A stretch of DNA of 36,987 nucleotides from Rikenellaceae bacterium (GTDB taxonomy: Bacteria; Bacteroidota; Bacteroidia; Bacteroidales; UBA932): positions 1 to 36,987 of the forward strand of contig CAAGIG010000066.1 in assembly GCA_900769885.1 (NCBI GenBank), given 5' to 3'. The notes under the pieces are model-generated. The model saw nothing but the letters and a program-made list of their open reading frames with translations. It made no database searches and had not been told where the DNA came from. A program made the position numbers and the translations under genes. Shown in pieces: positions 14,005-22,635 of the stretch. Every line of letters starts with the position of its first letter. The first letter of the stretch is position 1.

Positions 14005-16935
14005 ATGAAATACCTGCTACTGTCCCTGTTTGTCCTTCTCTTCTCCATACTCCCTCTTAAAGGGCAAAACAATAAAAAACTCCTTGTCAAAAATTTTGAT
14101 GAGGCTGTTTTCGCCATTGATTCACTACTCAAAGGACGCATTGTTACGAAAAATGAAATCAAAATTGACACCTTTTATATAAACAACAGAAAGAAAAGCA
14201 TAAAAATCCATTTTTCAAGAGCCCTGAGTGAATACCCGCTACGAAACAGTGATGCTAAAACCATATATTCGCTATTAAGAGAGTCCCTGCCTCAAAAATA
14301 TAAAAAATACGACATCAGCGTCATTTCCAACAAAAGCGATCTGGACATACTATTCAGCAGATATTTCTCTGATAAAAAGGAAGATAGAAAACATAATCGA
14401 AATAAAGAGATTAAATGGATTACAAATGAATCCAGACCATTCACCCCACGGGAAGGACTCCACAACCAATACCTTGCAATATGGTCAGGACACGGTTATC
14501 ACTATAGTCAGGAAGATCAGAGATGGAAATGGCAGAGAGCCCCATATTTCACCACGATTGAAGACTTACTCACCTTTGAATACCTGACATCATATATTGC
14601 ACCAATGCTTGAAAACGCAGGTGCTTATGTATTGATTCCCAGAGAAAGAGACCACTCTACTACAGAGATCATTGTCGATTACGACTCCCCTTTCTACAAC
14701 GAAAGGACAAATCTCCAGCAGAATGCCCACAAATGGCACAACACCTCTTCGGGATATACTCCTCTGAAAGAAAATTTATCAGATAACGAAAACCCTTTCA
14801 CCCGAGGAAAAGCAAGGGCTATTCAAATCGAAACAAACACCATTTCACAAGCCTCTTACCTTCCATTTTTTCCTAAAACTGAGAAGCTTAGTGTTTATGT
14901 TTCATATCAATCTCTGAACAATAGCACTCACGATGCAAAATATACTGTAAGACACCTCGGCGGTGAAACTGTTTTCAGAATAGACCAAAACATTGGCGGA
15001 GGAACCTGGGTATATCTTGGAGACTTCACCTTTGCACAAGGAGAGTCAGGACACGGAGTCATTGTATCAACCTATAAAACAGATAAAAACAATAAAAAGG
15101 TCCTAACCACCGATGCAGTTAAATTCGGAGGAGGAACAGGAAATATTGAAAGGGGCGGTATCACCAGCAACGTCCCAAAATACGCAGAAGGTTCGAGATA
15201 TTGGCTTCAAAATAGTGGTTTCACCCCGGAAGTTTACAACTACACAGCCAAAGAGAAACAACAGAGTGACTACAAAGACGATTATTTCTCCAAAGGATTG
15301 TGGGTCAATGAACTTATTGAAAAATTCAATGTTCCGGTCTCCCTTTGCGTAGGGATACATACCGATGCAGGAAAATACCAAAACGACTCAATAGTAGGAA
15401 CCTTAGCAATCTACACAAGACTCTCAGAAAACAAAGATTCATACCCTGACGGAACTTCAAGAATAATTTCAAGAGAGTTAGCAGATATTATTCAAACCCA
15501 AATAGTTGAAGATGTAAGATTACTTCACGATACAGCCTGGACCAGAAGACCTGTTTGGGACAGATCATACGTGGAAGCAAGAACTCCAAACGTCCCTTCA
15601 ATTCTATTGGAGATGTTTGCACACCAAAATTACCGGGATATGAAATACGGATTGGATCCCGAATTCCAATTCACCATATCGAGAGCAATATATAAAGGTA
15701 TTCTGAAATATACCGCACACATTAAGAATAAAGATTATGTCGTACAGCCCCTGCCCGTAAAGAATTTCTGCACAGACATTCATTTTGGCAGCAAGACTGT
15801 AGCCAGACTGCAATGGGACGAAAATATAGACCCATTGGAGCCAACCGCTACAGCAGACAATTATATAGTTTACACACAAATAATTGATCCTAAGAGCGAT
15901 ACACCATCAGACTTCGACAAAGGGATTATAGTTAGCAGAAACAAATTTGAACTCGCAATTGAGTCCGACAAGATATACAATTTCAAAGTTTGTGCTATAA
16001 ATAAAGGGGGAATCTCCTTCCCATCTGAGACTTTATCAGTAGGATACACAGGTGGCAGAACCAACAACACCGCTCTTGTCGTAAACAATTTTACCAGAAC
16101 TGCCTCTCCCACTTATTTTGAGTCATCACTGACAACCACTTCTGGACACCATCAGGGACAAGATTCAGGAATTCCTTATATTGAATCTTATGCCTATACC
16201 GGAAAACAATATAATTTTGACAAAACACAAGATTGGAAAAATGATTTCCAACCTGGTTTCGGAGCATCTTATTTAGATTACGGCTTCATAAAGGTAGCCG
16301 GAAATACCTTCAACTACCCTTTTATTCACGGTTTAGCCCTTCTAGATGCAGGAATCAGCTTTGTATCCACCTCAGTAGGAGCATTAATCAATGGCAAATA
16401 CGATACTGCAAACTTCGAATTGATAGATATAATCTGCGGAAAAGAAAGAGATCCCGAGAAGATATTTTCATCTGAAATCCAAGATGTTATAAGCAAATAC
16501 ATAGAAAACGGAGGAAACTTGATCATCTCAGGCGCATATCTGGGCACAGCTACTCAGAAGACCTCCCTTTCAGATTCGGCATCACAAGCCGAAAGGATGA
16601 ACTTCGCAGAGAAAATCCTCAAATTCAAACACGCCAACTCCTACGCCAGCTCGAATGGCAAGATTTTATTCGCAAACAGCCCTGACAACCTGCTCACTTT
16701 CGCAACTGAACCAAACCCGGATATCTACTGCGTTGAATCCACAGATGCCATAATACCGGCCAAAAACGGAAAAATACTATACAGCTACGCAGGAAGCAAT
16801 GTTCCCGCTGTAGTATACTATAGCAATAATAATCAGACAATTGTAATTAGTGGATTCCCTATAGAAACACTAACCTCGCAACACCAGGTAAATCAAATGA
16901 TGTGCGAGGTTATAAAACTAATGTTCGACAGATAG
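14005..16935 (+). CDS. Secreted N-acetylmuramoyl-L-alanine amidase-like protein with golvesin domain
   Basis: A large exported protein of 976 residues with signal peptide MKYLLLSLFVLLFSILPLKG|Q. An amidase_3-like catalytic domain seems to be split: LAIWSGHGYHYS (His163) and VLIPRERD come before, while CVGIHTDAG (His452) and PSILLEMFAHQN (Glu536) come after an insertion. The insertion at about 275-380 is a golvesin/xanthan-lyase-type beta-sandwich (TEKLSVYVSYQSL, TYVYL-like GGGTWVYLGDFTFA). Residues about 585-680 look like a fibronectin III domain, and 690-976 form a Rossmann-like amidotransferase-type domain (GNLIISGAYLGT). Such proteins are often mislabelled xanthan lyase in Bacteroidetes. 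Peptidoglycan or muropeptide cleavage is inferred from the His/His/Glu pattern; the fourth ligand could not be placed. Confidence 0.78.
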   Translation: MKYLLLSLFVLLFSILPLKGQNNKKLLVKNFDEAVFAIDSLLKGRIVTKNEIKIDTFYINNRKKSIKIHFSRALSEYPLRNSDAKTIYSLLRESLPQKYKKYDISVISNKSDLDILFSRYFSDKKEDRKHNRNKEIKWITNESRPFTPREGLHNQYLAIWSGHGYHYSQEDQRWKWQRAPYFTTIEDLLTFEYLTSYIAPMLENAGAYVLIPRERDHSTTEIIVDYDSPFYNERTNLQQNAHKWHNTSSGYTPLKENLSDNENPFTRGKARAIQIETNTISQASYLPFFPKTEKLSVYVSYQSLNNSTHDAKYTVRHLGGETVFRIDQNIGGGTWVYLGDFTFAQGESGHGVIVSTYKTDKNNKKVLTTDAVKFGGGTGNIERGGITSNVPKYAEGSRYWLQNSGFTPEVYNYTAKEKQQSDYKDDYFSKGLWVNELIEKFNVPVSLCVGIHTDAGKYQNDSIVGTLAIYTRLSENKDSYPDGTSRIISRELADIIQTQIVEDVRLLHDTAWTRRPVWDRSYVEARTPNVPSILLEMFAHQNYRDMKYGLDPEFQFTISRAIYKGILKYTAHIKNKDYVVQPLPVKNFCTDIHFGSKTVARLQWDENIDPLEPTATADNYIVYTQIIDPKSDTPSDFDKGIIVSRNKFELAIESDKIYNFKVCAINKGGISFPSETLSVGYTGGRTNNTALVVNNFTRTASPTYFESSLTTTSGHHQGQDSGIPYIESYAYTGKQYNFDKTQDWKNDFQPGFGASYLDYGFIKVAGNTFNYPFIHGLALLDAGISFVSTSVGALINGKYDTANFELIDIICGKERDPEKIFSSEIQDVISKYIENGGNLIISGAYLGTATQKTSLSDSASQAERMNFAEKILKFKHANSYASSNGKILFANSPDNLLTFATEPNPDIYCVESTDAIIPAKNGKILYSYAGSNVPAVVYYSNNNQTIVISGFPIETLTSQHQVNQMMCEVIKLMFDR

Positions 16936-16972
16936 TATTGAGGTCTTACTATAGCACCTCAATACTTCTTTT
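16934..16972 (+). terminator. Convergent-gene hairpin between amidase and htpG
   Basis: AGTATTGAGGT (16934-16944) and its exact complement ACCTCAATACT (16956-16966) form an 11-bp stem with an 11-base loop, followed on the plus strand by TCTTTT. The amidase stop codon ends inside the left arm and the htpG stop codon lies in the loop. The T tract is short, so it should terminate mainly plus-strand transcripts; minus-strand termination would be weak. Confidence 0.7.
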
Positions 16973-18859
16973 GATAAATTCAGACAAATCTTTGCCTTTA
17001 AGCATATTATTTGCCAATAGTGCAAGGTCTACAACTTGATGCAACAAGATATTATCTTTCGCAAAATTTTGCATCAACTCTACCCTCTTAGCATCTTCAA
17101 GTCCCTCTTCTATCTCAATTTCAGCCTTTTGGTCCAAAATCCTCTTAATAATTGGATGCTCCATATTGACACCGATATTGAAAGATTTTGGCAATTCCCC
17201 ATAGAAATTCATACCGCCTCCAAGTGCAGACATATCTCTATAACGTCTCATAAATTCAGACTGGGTAATTAGAATAGGAGCACCTTGCTCACCCAAATTC
17301 TCTGCAACAATGCTATATTTATTCTCAGTAGGAAGAATAGACTCAAAAATAGAGGTCAAATCTTTCTTCTGCTCATCAGTCAGCACAGGCTCAGTAATAT
17401 CCGCCTTTTTAATCAATTTATCGATAGAATCTGAATCAACTCTGACAAAAACGCTGTTCTCAAACTTACTTTCCAACAAATTCACAAAGTGTGCATCTAA
17501 TTGACAATCAAACAATAAGACATCATATCCTCTATTTTTAGCTGTCTCAATGTATTGGAATTGCTCTACTGTATCTGTAGCATACAAATAAACAAGTTTA
17601 TCATCTTTATCCTTCTGATTCAATTCGATAGCCTTCTTATAATCTTCGTAGCCAAAGAATTTTCCATCAGTATTTTTATACAAAGCAAATTTCATTGCCC
17701 TGTCGCAGAACTTCTCGTCAGACAACATTCCATACTCAATAAAGAGCTTAAGGTTATCCCATTTTTGCTCATAGTCAGACTTTTCATTCTTATAAATCTC
17801 TTCAAGTCTGTCTGCAACCTTCTTTGTGATATAGGTTGAGATTTTCTTCACATTTGCATCTGATTGAAGATAACTTCTCGAAACATTCAATGGAATATCG
17901 GGAGAATCAATCACACCGTGCAACAATGTCAAGAAATCAGGAACGATATTATCCACTGAATCGGTCACAAATACCTGATTACAATATAGTTGTATTTTAT
18001 TCTTTGTTACTTCCAGTTTATCTTTAATCTTAGGGAAATAAAGAATACCTGTCAAATTGAAAGGATAATCTACATTCAAATGAATATAGAACAAAGGATC
18101 ATCCTGCATTGGATACAATTCTCTGTAAAAATTCATATAATCCTCTGAAGTCAATTCACTTGGCTTCTTATTCCAAATTGGCTCAGAGTTATTTACGATT
18201 TTATCCTCATCTGTATCCACATATTTATTCTCTTCCCATTTCTGCTCTTTTCCAAAAGCGATAGGGACAGGCATAAATTTACAATACTTATTCAAAAGTT
18301 CATTCACCTTATAAGAGGTTGCGAACTCTTTGGACTCATCATCGAGATACAAGGTGATTTTTGTACCACGTTGAGTTCTATCACCCTCACTCATAGTAAA
18401 TTCAGGATCTCCTTCACATTCCCACACAACAGGTTTTGCACCTTCTCTCCAAGACAAAGATTCAATAACAACCTTCTTGGAAACCATAAATGCAGAATAA
18501 AATCCCAAACCGAAGTGACCTATTATATTTGCATCCTTATACTTTTCAATAAACTCACCTGCTCCTGAAAATGCAATTTGGTTAATATATTTGTCCACCT
18601 CTTCAGCAGTCATACCGATACCTCGGTCCTCAATCACCAATGTATTATTATCAGAATCAGCCGAAACTTTGATTGTAAGATCTCCCAATTCCCCTTTAAA
18701 TTCGCCTGTTCCTGACAAAGTTTTAATCTTTCCTGTTGCATCTACAGCATTTGCAACCAATTCTCTCAAGAAAATCTCGTGGTCGGAGTACAAAAATTTC
18801 TTAATTACCGGAAAAATATTCTCGGTTGTAACTCCTATTGTTCCTTTTTGATTAGCCAT
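16949..18859 (-). CDS. htpG: Molecular chaperone HtpG (Hsp90)
   Basis: ATP-dependent dimeric Hsp90 chaperone of the cytoplasm. In 636 residues the N-terminal GHKL ATPase shows ELVANAVDAT (Glu/Asn of Mg-ATP binding), IEDRGIGMT (the DxGxG motif), QIAFSGAGEF and IGHFGLGFYSAFMVSKKV. The middle domain has DPLFYIHLNVDYPFNLTGIL and LNVSRSYLQSDANVKKI, with the catalytic-loop arginine in SRSYLQ. The C-terminal dimerisation domain is present but ends SEFIKRSIEVL with no MEEVD tail, as expected in bacteria. Length is typical. It is a single gene facing the amidase. I found no CIRCE repeat upstream; a near-consensus -7 box with three instead of two spacer bases (TATATTTTG) lies at about 18904-18912 on the minus strand. 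Confidence 0.96.
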   Translation of the reverse strand: MANQKGTIGVTTENIFPVIKKFLYSDHEIFLRELVANAVDATGKIKTLSGTGEFKGELGDLTIKVSADSDNNTLVIEDRGIGMTAEEVDKYINQIAFSGAGEFIEKYKDANIIGHFGLGFYSAFMVSKKVVIESLSWREGAKPVVWECEGDPEFTMSEGDRTQRGTKITLYLDDESKEFATSYKVNELLNKYCKFMPVPIAFGKEQKWEENKYVDTDEDKIVNNSEPIWNKKPSELTSEDYMNFYRELYPMQDDPLFYIHLNVDYPFNLTGILYFPKIKDKLEVTKNKIQLYCNQVFVTDSVDNIVPDFLTLLHGVIDSPDIPLNVSRSYLQSDANVKKISTYITKKVADRLEEIYKNEKSDYEQKWDNLKLFIEYGMLSDEKFCDRAMKFALYKNTDGKFFGYEDYKKAIELNQKDKDDKLVYLYATDTVEQFQYIETAKNRGYDVLLFDCQLDAHFVNLLESKFENSVFVRVDSDSIDKLIKKADITEPVLTDEQKKDLTSIFESILPTENKYSIVAENLGEQGAPILITQSEFMRRYRDMSALGGGMNFYGELPKSFNIGVNMEHPIIKRILDQKAEIEIEEGLEDAKRVELMQNFAKDNILLHQVVDLALLANNMLKGKDLSEFIKRSIEVL

Positions 18860-19021
18860 ATCTTTTTTTAAATAATTTTAGTTTTTTACCTACTCTATGG
18901 CAAAATATATACCACTGTATAAATATGACATTTTGACACAATTTTAAAATTTCAAAAAATCTAAAATCATACGAAAATGAGAACAATATCGCAAAAACTG
19001 ACATAAGGTCCATTTTAGATA

Positions 19022-19029
19022 TACTTTTG
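19022..19029 (+). promoter_or_regulatory. -7 box of the DUF3575/fimbrial cassette leader
   Basis: TACTTTTG matches TAnnTTTG. The expected transcription start, about 5-8 bases downstream, coincides with the first arm of the 19034-19098 inverted repeat, so the hairpin would form the very 5' end of the transcript. No clear TTTG is seen at -33. Confidence 0.6.
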
Positions 19030-19033
19030 CATC

Positions 19034-19104
19034 GCATTCGACCTCGAAATGAAGTGGTTGGTTTATTAGTATACGTCGGGTTGGAAGAGGTCGAATGCTT
19101 TTTT
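19034..19104 (+). ncRNA. Structured leader or small RNA ending in a terminator-like hairpin
   Basis: GCATTCGACCTC (19034-19045) and its exact complement GAGGTCGAATGC (19087-19098) form a 12-bp stem around a 41-base loop, followed directly by six T residues. With the -7 box at 19022-19029 this predicts a transcript of roughly 65-70 bases. The loop contains a six-codon frame ATG-AAG-TGG-TTG-GTT-TAT-TAG (19049-19069, peptide MKWLVY). It could be an attenuator of the downstream three-gene cassette, which starts 23 bases later, or a free small RNA. I do not recognise it as a known riboswitch, SRP RNA or 6S RNA. Confidence 0.5.
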
Positions 19105-19126
19105 ATAGAATGAAATTTTAAAGGAT

Positions 19127-19696
19127 ATGAGAAGAGAGAGACGAATCATTCTGACAGCTGTGCTGCTGACAATCTTTACAACTCCCGCAATGGGACAAAA
19201 GTGGAGCATCTCCACCAATCTGATCGACTACGCAAATCTGATAACTCTAAATGCAGAGGGAAATTATTCTCTCTCACAGCATTGGAGCATCACTTTAAAC
19301 AGCAAATACAATCCTTTCATATTCAATGCCAAAGAGGGGCCCGGTAAACAGTTCCAAAATAAATCTCTAATCCTTGCTTGTGGGGCAAAATTCTGGCCCT
19401 TTTTTGTTTACTCGGGCTTCTTTTATGGTTTCAAATTCCAATGGCAACAATACAATAGAGGTGGTATTTCTTCCCCGGAAACATTTCAGGGAGACGCCTT
19501 TGGAGCAGGTTTGAACTTTGGATATGCACTAATGCTTTCAAAAAACTTCAACCTCGAATTTGGAATTGGTCTATGGGGAGGTTGGACCAAATATATCAGC
19601 TACTCTTGTCCAAAATGCGGAAGAGAAACCGGTAGAGACGACAGATGGTTCGTCTACCCTAACGACATCCAGATAAGTCTATCATATACATTCTAA
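19127..19696 (+). CDS. DUF3575 outer-membrane beta-barrel protein
   Basis: An exported 189-residue protein with signal peptide ending TPAMGQ (about residue 24). The mature part begins KWSISTNLIDYANLITLNAE, the DUF3575 opening, and is made of alternating beta strands rich in aromatic residues (FWPFFVYSGFFYGFKFQWQQ). It ends in SLSYTF, with a terminal Phe typical of BAM-inserted barrels. A CPKCG pair (Cys161, Cys164) sits near the C terminus and is seen in this family as I recall it. In Bacteroidetes DUF3575 genes commonly accompany OmpA-like and FimB/Mfa2 genes in fimbrial loci, as here. The next gene follows after 10 bases. The protein's own function is not established; assembly or anchoring of surface appendages is inferred. 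Confidence 0.8.
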   Translation: MRRERRIILTAVLLTIFTTPAMGQKWSISTNLIDYANLITLNAEGNYSLSQHWSITLNSKYNPFIFNAKEGPGKQFQNKSLILACGAKFWPFFVYSGFFYGFKFQWQQYNRGGISSPETFQGDAFGAGLNFGYALMLSKNFNLEFGIGLWGGWTKYISYSCPKCGRETGRDDRWFVYPNDIQISLSYTF

Positions 19697-19706
19697 ATAC
19701 ACGACA

Positions 19707-21674
19707 ATGAAAATTTTATTTACTCTGATTCTTTTGTGTCAGATACTATTTTCTTGCTCCACAAAGAATAAAATTTCAAGAATTAAAAAAGAGAATCTTG
19801 GAGCTGAAATCACCCTGTCAGATATTCACAGAATTGATACAATCAATATAAATAAGAATAGTTTTAACTCTGATACACTTACAGTTATCAACCCTCAGGG
19901 CGAAAGGGTCCATTTTATGAAAGCAGTTATAGACTCCACAGGAACACTCCACGCCACAGAAGAACTTGAAGGGGCAGTTATCAGTGCCCGTTTCCGAAAC
20001 ATACCTGAAAGAAACGGAAAGGTAAAAGTAGCTTTTGACATCCACATTCCCGCAGGATTGATAGATTCAAGATGGCAAATCAGATTTGCTCCATTTCTAT
20101 TTATCCTGCAGGACACCATTGCATTGGACAAAGTCCATATCACCGGAAAGGATTATCTTGAGAAACAACTCAGAGGATATGAACTGTATCAAAAATTCCT
20201 TGATTCAATCATTACAGACCCAAACGAACTGATTTACATCGACCTTTTGGAAATTTTCATAGAGAGAAATTTTCCCGAACTGGCCGCAATCAAGAACGAC
20301 ACTGCATTCATTAATCCTTCAGTGAGAGGCATCTACAATATATCACTGCTGCAAGCAAAAGAATATTACACGAAAAGAATTGCTAAATACTTGAATAATA
20401 AAAAGATAGAGTCTAAAGAGGAAAAATACAACCAGTATATCAAGGATCCTATCATTGTGGATGGAGTAAGGATTGACTCCATTGTTGACAACCACACAAA
20501 AGGAATCACATACTACTACAGTCAATGGGTAGAGACCAGGAAAGACTTGAGAAAAATAGACTTAACCCTCAAAGGCGCTATATTCAAAGATGGCAAAGAG
20601 CTGCTCGAAATTCCCGAAACAGCACCTCTAACCTATTATGTATCATCATTTTCCACAATGTTTGACAACACCGTCAGATATATTACCAAGATTATTGAAC
20701 GCAAAGCCATTGTAGAAACCAAAGCCCAAATAGACTTCAAGGTTAACCAATTCACTATTGACGAGACCCTTGAAAGAAACATAACAGAACTTAGCAAGAT
20801 TAAGAATATCATCACTGATATCATTAATAATCAAGAATTTAACTTAGACAGTATAATTATCACCGCATCCTGTTCGCCTGATGGAAAATTTAAGAATAAC
20901 AGCATCCTGGCCTCCAAAAGAGCAAATCACATCAAAAGATATTTTGAAGAATATACCGAAACATACATCAGGGATATCATTGATAAAGAGAGCTCTTATC
21001 TTATCTCCCTGAACGACGATGAAAGAAGTTCGGAAAAAGTAATCCCGGAGCTCAACAAAGAGTTCCAAAATGAGATTTACACATATCATATTGCGGAAGA
21101 TTGGGAGAGTTTCTTTGAGTTAATAAACTCTGACAATGTCATAGAGAACAAAGATAAAATATTGGAACTATCTGAAATTCAAAACCTTGACCAGAGAGAG
21201 AAAACCCTTTCATCCTTTGATGAATACCTATATATAAAGGAGAACATCTACCCAGCACTCAGGAGAGTAAAATTTGATTTCCATCTACACCGGAAAGGAA
21301 TGGTAAAAGATACAATTCACACTACAGAAATAGACTCTATATATAATAAAGGTATAGAGGCCTTAAAAAACAGGGACTATCACACTGCGATAACACTATT
21401 GGGAGAGTATGGCGATTTAAACACTGCTCTTGCTTTCATTTCACTCGACTACAATGCGTCTGCTATGAACATTTTGCAAACACTACCCCAATCCCCTAAA
21501 AGAGATTACCTTATGGCTATCATATATTCCAGACTCGGAAACTCAGAATTGGCAGCAGAACACTATCTCTACGCAGTTGAAAGAGATCCATCACTTCGTT
21601 TCAGGGCAAATCTTGACCCGGAAATAAGCATCTTAATTAAAAATTACAATCTGAATCATTATGAAAACATATAA
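19707..21674 (+). CDS. OmpA-like lipoprotein of the fimbrial-type cassette
   Basis: A 655-residue lipoprotein: the signal sequence ends with ILFSC, so Cys17 is the lipidation site. Residues about 340-412 resemble an OmpA-type peptidoglycan-binding fold (QIDFKVNQFTIDETLERN, then IIITASCSPDGKFKNNSILA and SKRANHIKRYF, matching the 'ASPEG..N..LS..RA' signature). Residues about 540-635 look like TPR units (YNKGIEALKNRDYHTAITLL, AIIYSRLGNSELAAEHYLYA). The N-terminal half (60-330) is beta-rich and resembles the DUF3868-like part of related proteins, with less certainty. It lies between the DUF3575 gene and the FimB/Mfa2-like gene and overlaps the latter by 14 bases. A structural role tying a surface assembly to the cell wall is the likely job. 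Confidence 0.75.
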   Translation: MKILFTLILLCQILFSCSTKNKISRIKKENLGAEITLSDIHRIDTININKNSFNSDTLTVINPQGERVHFMKAVIDSTGTLHATEELEGAVISARFRNIPERNGKVKVAFDIHIPAGLIDSRWQIRFAPFLFILQDTIALDKVHITGKDYLEKQLRGYELYQKFLDSIITDPNELIYIDLLEIFIERNFPELAAIKNDTAFINPSVRGIYNISLLQAKEYYTKRIAKYLNNKKIESKEEKYNQYIKDPIIVDGVRIDSIVDNHTKGITYYYSQWVETRKDLRKIDLTLKGAIFKDGKELLEIPETAPLTYYVSSFSTMFDNTVRYITKIIERKAIVETKAQIDFKVNQFTIDETLERNITELSKIKNIITDIINNQEFNLDSIIITASCSPDGKFKNNSILASKRANHIKRYFEEYTETYIRDIIDKESSYLISLNDDERSSEKVIPELNKEFQNEIYTYHIAEDWESFFELINSDNVIENKDKILELSEIQNLDQREKTLSSFDEYLYIKENIYPALRRVKFDFHLHRKGMVKDTIHTTEIDSIYNKGIEALKNRDYHTAITLLGEYGDLNTALAFISLDYNASAMNILQTLPQSPKRDYLMAIIYSRLGNSELAAEHYLYAVERDPSLRFRANLDPEISILIKNYNLNHYENI

Positions 21675-22449
21675 AATCATCCTAATAATCACCACTGCTG
21701 TGATATTTTTAGGCAGCTGCATAAAAGAAAACAGAGAGAATTGCCCGAGTTGGCTGACAATTGATTTATCAAAAGTCGATACAGCAAAAGTATCCAATCT
21801 CTCTATCTTCATCATTAATGGAGATAAAGAAATCTGCAAAGAGATCTATTTAAGTAAAGATTTGATCAAAGAGAGCATTGAGGTCGAACTGGAGAGAAAA
21901 GGATACTGGATTTACAGTTGGGGAAATATCTCAGAGAATACCAATCTCAACCTTCAATCGCAAACCCTGGAAATAAAACCAGAGTCAAGTGCTGACTCCC
22001 TCTATTTTGACAAATCATACATTCTTGCTACTGCTGAAACAAACAAAACAGTCGTTCTTCCCGAAAAAAATTACATCAACATCAAAGTTTTTCTCGAAGG
22101 AATTGAAAAAAATGACGAGTACTCGATATTTTTTGAGTCAGAGACCTCGGGATATTTCATAAATGGAGAAAAAATTTTAAAAAATTTTAAAATCTCAGCT
22201 CCTTACAATGAATTTTCCTCGGCCAACATAATACGACAATTTTACTACAATAACCTTAATCTACTGATTTACAATAATGAACATAATATAAAAATCCCGA
22301 TCGGAGAACTTATAATGAAGGATCCTCCTGCCGGTTTTCCTGAAAAATTGAGCGATATCACCCTAAAAATAGACTTTTCGCACTCTATTTTGACCATAGA
22401 AATTGAGGGTTGGAAGAAGATTTTTGAAAATTTTTGCAAAATTTTTTAA
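21661..22449 (+). CDS. FimB/Mfa2-family fimbrial anchor lipoprotein
   Basis: A 262-residue lipoprotein with lipobox FLGSC (Cys20) and the family-type continuation IKENRENCPSWLTIDLS. The rest is beta-sandwich-like, with IFIINGDKEICKEIYLSK, a mid-protein NYINIKVFLEG strand and a C-terminal LKIDFSHSILTIEIEGWKK strand. In Porphyromonas and Bacteroides, FimB/Mfa2 proteins sit at the base of type V fimbriae and set their length. The ATG overlaps the end of the OmpA-like gene by 14 bases, so translation is coupled. No fimbrillin gene follows: the next element is tRNA-Val. It could be an anchor for a pilin encoded elsewhere, or itself the terminal component. Family assignment rests on lipobox, Cys-Pro motif and neighbours. 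Confidence 0.7.
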   Translation: MKTYKIILIITTAVIFLGSCIKENRENCPSWLTIDLSKVDTAKVSNLSIFIINGDKEICKEIYLSKDLIKESIEVELERKGYWIYSWGNISENTNLNLQSQTLEIKPESSADSLYFDKSYILATAETNKTVVLPEKNYINIKVFLEGIEKNDEYSIFFESETSGYFINGEKILKNFKISAPYNEFSSANIIRQFYYNNLNLLIYNNEHNIKIPIGELIMKDPPAGFPEKLSDITLKIDFSHSILTIEIEGWKKIFENFCKIF

Positions 22450-22454
22450 TTTTA

Positions 22455-22486
22455 TTTGGTGGTTTAAAAAATCTGTCCTATATTTG
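22455..22486 (+). promoter_or_regulatory. tRNA-Val promoter
   Basis: -33 TTTG at 22455-22458 and -7 TATATTTG at 22479-22486, spaced 20 bases, an exact consensus promoter. It ends 19 bases before the tRNA 5' end and starts six bases after the previous stop codon. Confidence 0.82.
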
Positions 22487-22505
22487 CATCGCAAACGAAA
22501 CGAAA

Positions 22506-22580
22506 GGGAGCATAGCTCAGTTGGTTTAGAGCATCTGCCTTACAAGCAGAGGGTCGGGGGTTCGACTCCCTCTGCTCCCA
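22506..22580 (+). tRNA. tRNA-Val (anticodon TAC)
   Basis: A 75-base cloverleaf. The acceptor GGGAGCA (22506-22512) pairs with TGCTCCC (22573-22579), followed by discriminator A. The D arm contains AGCTCAGTTGGTTTAGAGC. The anticodon arm TCTGC-CTTACAA-GCAGA has anticodon TAC. The T arm is GGGGG-TTCGACT-CCCTC. The 3' CCA is not encoded and must be added. All stems close with at most one G-U pair. Confidence 0.97.
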
Positions 22581-22581
22581 C

Positions 22582-22619
22582 AAAAAAGCTGACAAATCAA
22601 ATTTGTTCAGCTTTTTTTC
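22582..22619 (+). terminator. Intrinsic terminator after tRNA-Val
   Basis: AGCTGA-CAAAT pairs with ATTTG-T-TCAGCT around a CAA loop (one bulged base), preceded by a run of A and followed by seven T, so it could work on both strands. It begins two bases after the tRNA and ends 16 bases before the LysE-type ATG. Confidence 0.87.
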
Positions 22620-22635
22620 TTTTATAGCCCTTGAA

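Noticed and set aside
19034..19098. Invertible-promoter (phase-variation) element suggested by the 12-bp inverted repeat
   Set aside because: The spacer is only 41 bases and contains no TAnnTTTG box, no recombinase gene is nearby, and the arm is followed by a T tract, which fits a transcript hairpin better.
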